Source: Methanobacteriota archaeon (lineage in GTDB: Archaea; Thermoplasmatota; Poseidoniia; MGIII; CG-Epi1). From it: 36,195 nt of DNA. Both the position numbers and the translations under genes were made by a program. Every line of letters starts with the position of its first letter. Position 1 is the stretch's first letter. The stretch spans positions 4,829 to 41,023 of the forward strand of contig NYZZ01000003.1 of NCBI GenBank assembly GCA_002687355.1. Reading direction: 5' to 3'. The notes below the pieces were generated by a model that saw only the letters and a list, made by a program, of their open reading frames with translations, was not told the origin of the DNA and made no database searches. Shown here piece after piece: positions 34,949 through 36,195 of this stretch.

Positions 34949-36195
34949 TCATCGTTTAGCGATTCTAGCTTTTTTCTCAGATCGTCCATTCCGTCACTAC
35001 TTTCGCGTGTTTCTTCAGAATTGCTGTCATCCGCACTTTCATCCTCCTTGAGACTTGAAAGTAGCACATCCATTGAGACCGGTCGCGCCTCTAGGATTTC
35101 GCTGTCTAGGCTAGTAGTAGATGAAGGTGCATCTACGGCAGCTTCTTCACCGAGCGCACTACCGCAGCTGGGGCACGCACGCCACCTTTCCTCGACCGCT
35201 GCATCGCACTGGGGGCAACTGGAAGTGGGAAACTTTTGCAACTCACTATCGGGCAGCACCACTTCATCAGTCTGCTCGCCCAGCAGTGGTGCCATGGCCG
35301 GGTCAAGCGTGTCAAGAGCGTCTGGCGCAGCACTGTCAAGTAGTTCGTCCAATAGCTCCCGTTCGTGCGGCATCACTTGTCCGGTTAGCTGCCTGTTGGA
35401 ACCATCCTCCACGCGAGATTCATCAATCGGCACCATCGCGCTCGCGCGCGACGAGTGCTGTCGGCTGTAAGGTCGCGCCTGAAAAATCAGTATCGCATCC
35501 CACGTCGCATTAAACAGTGCAGCAAGCATGAATAGTGGCCCCGAGAACGGCAAGAAAGCTAGTGGGAATAGCGCCCCTACTACCAGCCAGCGGTAGATGC
35601 CGAAACGAAGTCGGTATTCGCGGTTGCGTCGCAGCAGCAGCCAGCTGCTGCCACATAACAGAGCGTAGAGCATTAACATTAGCAGTGGGCTGCTCTGTGG
35701 TGCTGCTTCATCGAGGATAATGATATCACTCTGCGCATCGTAACGGCTACCGACTCCTAGTAGTTCTGTTGGGTCTAGATAGAGTTCGCCGCTGCTGAAG
35801 GTAACTCCCGTCTCGAGCGCGGCGCTGTCCGGTGCCAGCCGCACCCAGCGCAGGTGGTTGAAGTGGAGTCCTGAAGAACGGAAGCTGGTGCTACCCTGTG
35901 TGGTGAGCGTTAGTTCGTAGCCGCTGATAGCAGGCATTTCGCCAGCCAGGAAGTGGTTGTCGTAAAGGCAGTAGAGCGGACGCAGCTCGAGTGGGAGCTC
36001 TGGATCGAGCTGCAGCACCAGCACGATGTGGAATCCGTTTGGATACAGCGCAACCTCGTGGACATCGGCCGAGTTTTGGTAGTCTCCGCTGCCGACCAGT
36101 TCCTGCCAGCGCAGATGGCCAAAGAGCAGCTGTCCTGCCAGAAGTTCGGCCGAGAAAGCGTTGGAATCGTTAGTGAGCGCCCGCGCCACTCGGTT
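34945..36195 (-). CDS. Membrane protein with N-terminal ectodomain, central TM region and acidic zinc-ribbon tail (N-terminus probably truncated)
   Basis: LLMLMLYALLCGSSWLLLRR...WLVVGALFPLAFLPFSGPLFMLAALF; CPQCDAAVEERWRACPSCG. Reading frame stays open to the window edge. Confidence 0.75.
   Translation of the reverse strand, partial: NRVARALTNDSNAFSAELLAGQLLFGHLRWQELVGSGDYQNSADVHEVALYPNGFHIVLVLQLDPELPLELRPLYCLYDNHFLAGEMPAISGYELTLTTQGSTSFRSSGLHFNHLRWVRLAPDSAALETGVTFSSGELYLDPTELLGVGSRYDAQSDIIILDEAAPQSSPLLMLMLYALLCGSSWLLLRRNREYRLRFGIYRWLVVGALFPLAFLPFSGPLFMLAALFNATWDAILIFQARPYSRQHSSRASAMVPIDESRVEDGSNRQLTGQVMPHERELLDELLDSAAPDALDTLDPAMAPLLGEQTDEVVLPDSELQKFPTSSCPQCDAAVEERWRACPSCGSALGEEAAVDAPSSTTSLDSEILEARPVSMDVLLSSLKEDESADDSNSEETRESSDGMDDLRKKLESLNDD

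Noticed and set aside
1-36195. CRISPR arrays, transposons, prophage modules, defence islands
   Set aside because: No regularly spaced repeats, transposase, integrase or recognisable defence gene; the RusA gene alone is insufficient to call a prophage.

Overview
This 36.2 kb window is gene-dense archaeal chromosome with mostly ordinary housekeeping content. TFB, Pelota, ABCE1/Rli1, archaeal NAC, a PGF-CTERM-tailed secreted protein and short leaderless-type TATA promoters support an archaeal origin. The style fits marine Thermoplasmatota/Poseidoniia-like (MG-II/III) genomes, but that placement is inference. From left to right it contains: ABCE1 (truncated at the window start); a RusA-type resolvase; folD; a nearly complete molybdenum cofactor cluster (moaA-mobA-moaE-moaC-moaB-moeA, facing moaD-moeB/rhodanese); two divergent geranylgeranyl-reductase-like flavoproteins with a MORN-like/ferredoxin fusion; aconitase; a compact TadC/TadB/TadA-like secretion-pilus unit ending in purM; a DRAM/Frag1-like membrane protein with ppdK; an operon of TrmJ, a degenerate small-GTPase-like P-loop protein and a helical orphan; a split pntB-pntA2-pntA1 transhydrogenase; an RRM protein; NAC with acyl-CoA dehydrogenase; pelota and TFB; a site-2 protease with a sequon-rich tail; dihydroorotase; a PGF-CTERM surface protein; and a zinc-ribbon membrane protein (truncated at the window end). 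I found no CRISPR array, transposon, rRNA or convincing tRNA. The most interesting leads are the pseudo-GTPase operon, the MORN-like/ferredoxin plus GGR module, the RRM gene with a hairpin carrying its Shine-Dalgarno-like motif, the TATA-flanking 20-bp-phased repeats and TFB leader palindrome, the sequon-rich S2P tail, and the pilus-motor-plus-purM operon. None is demonstrably a new system from sequence alone.
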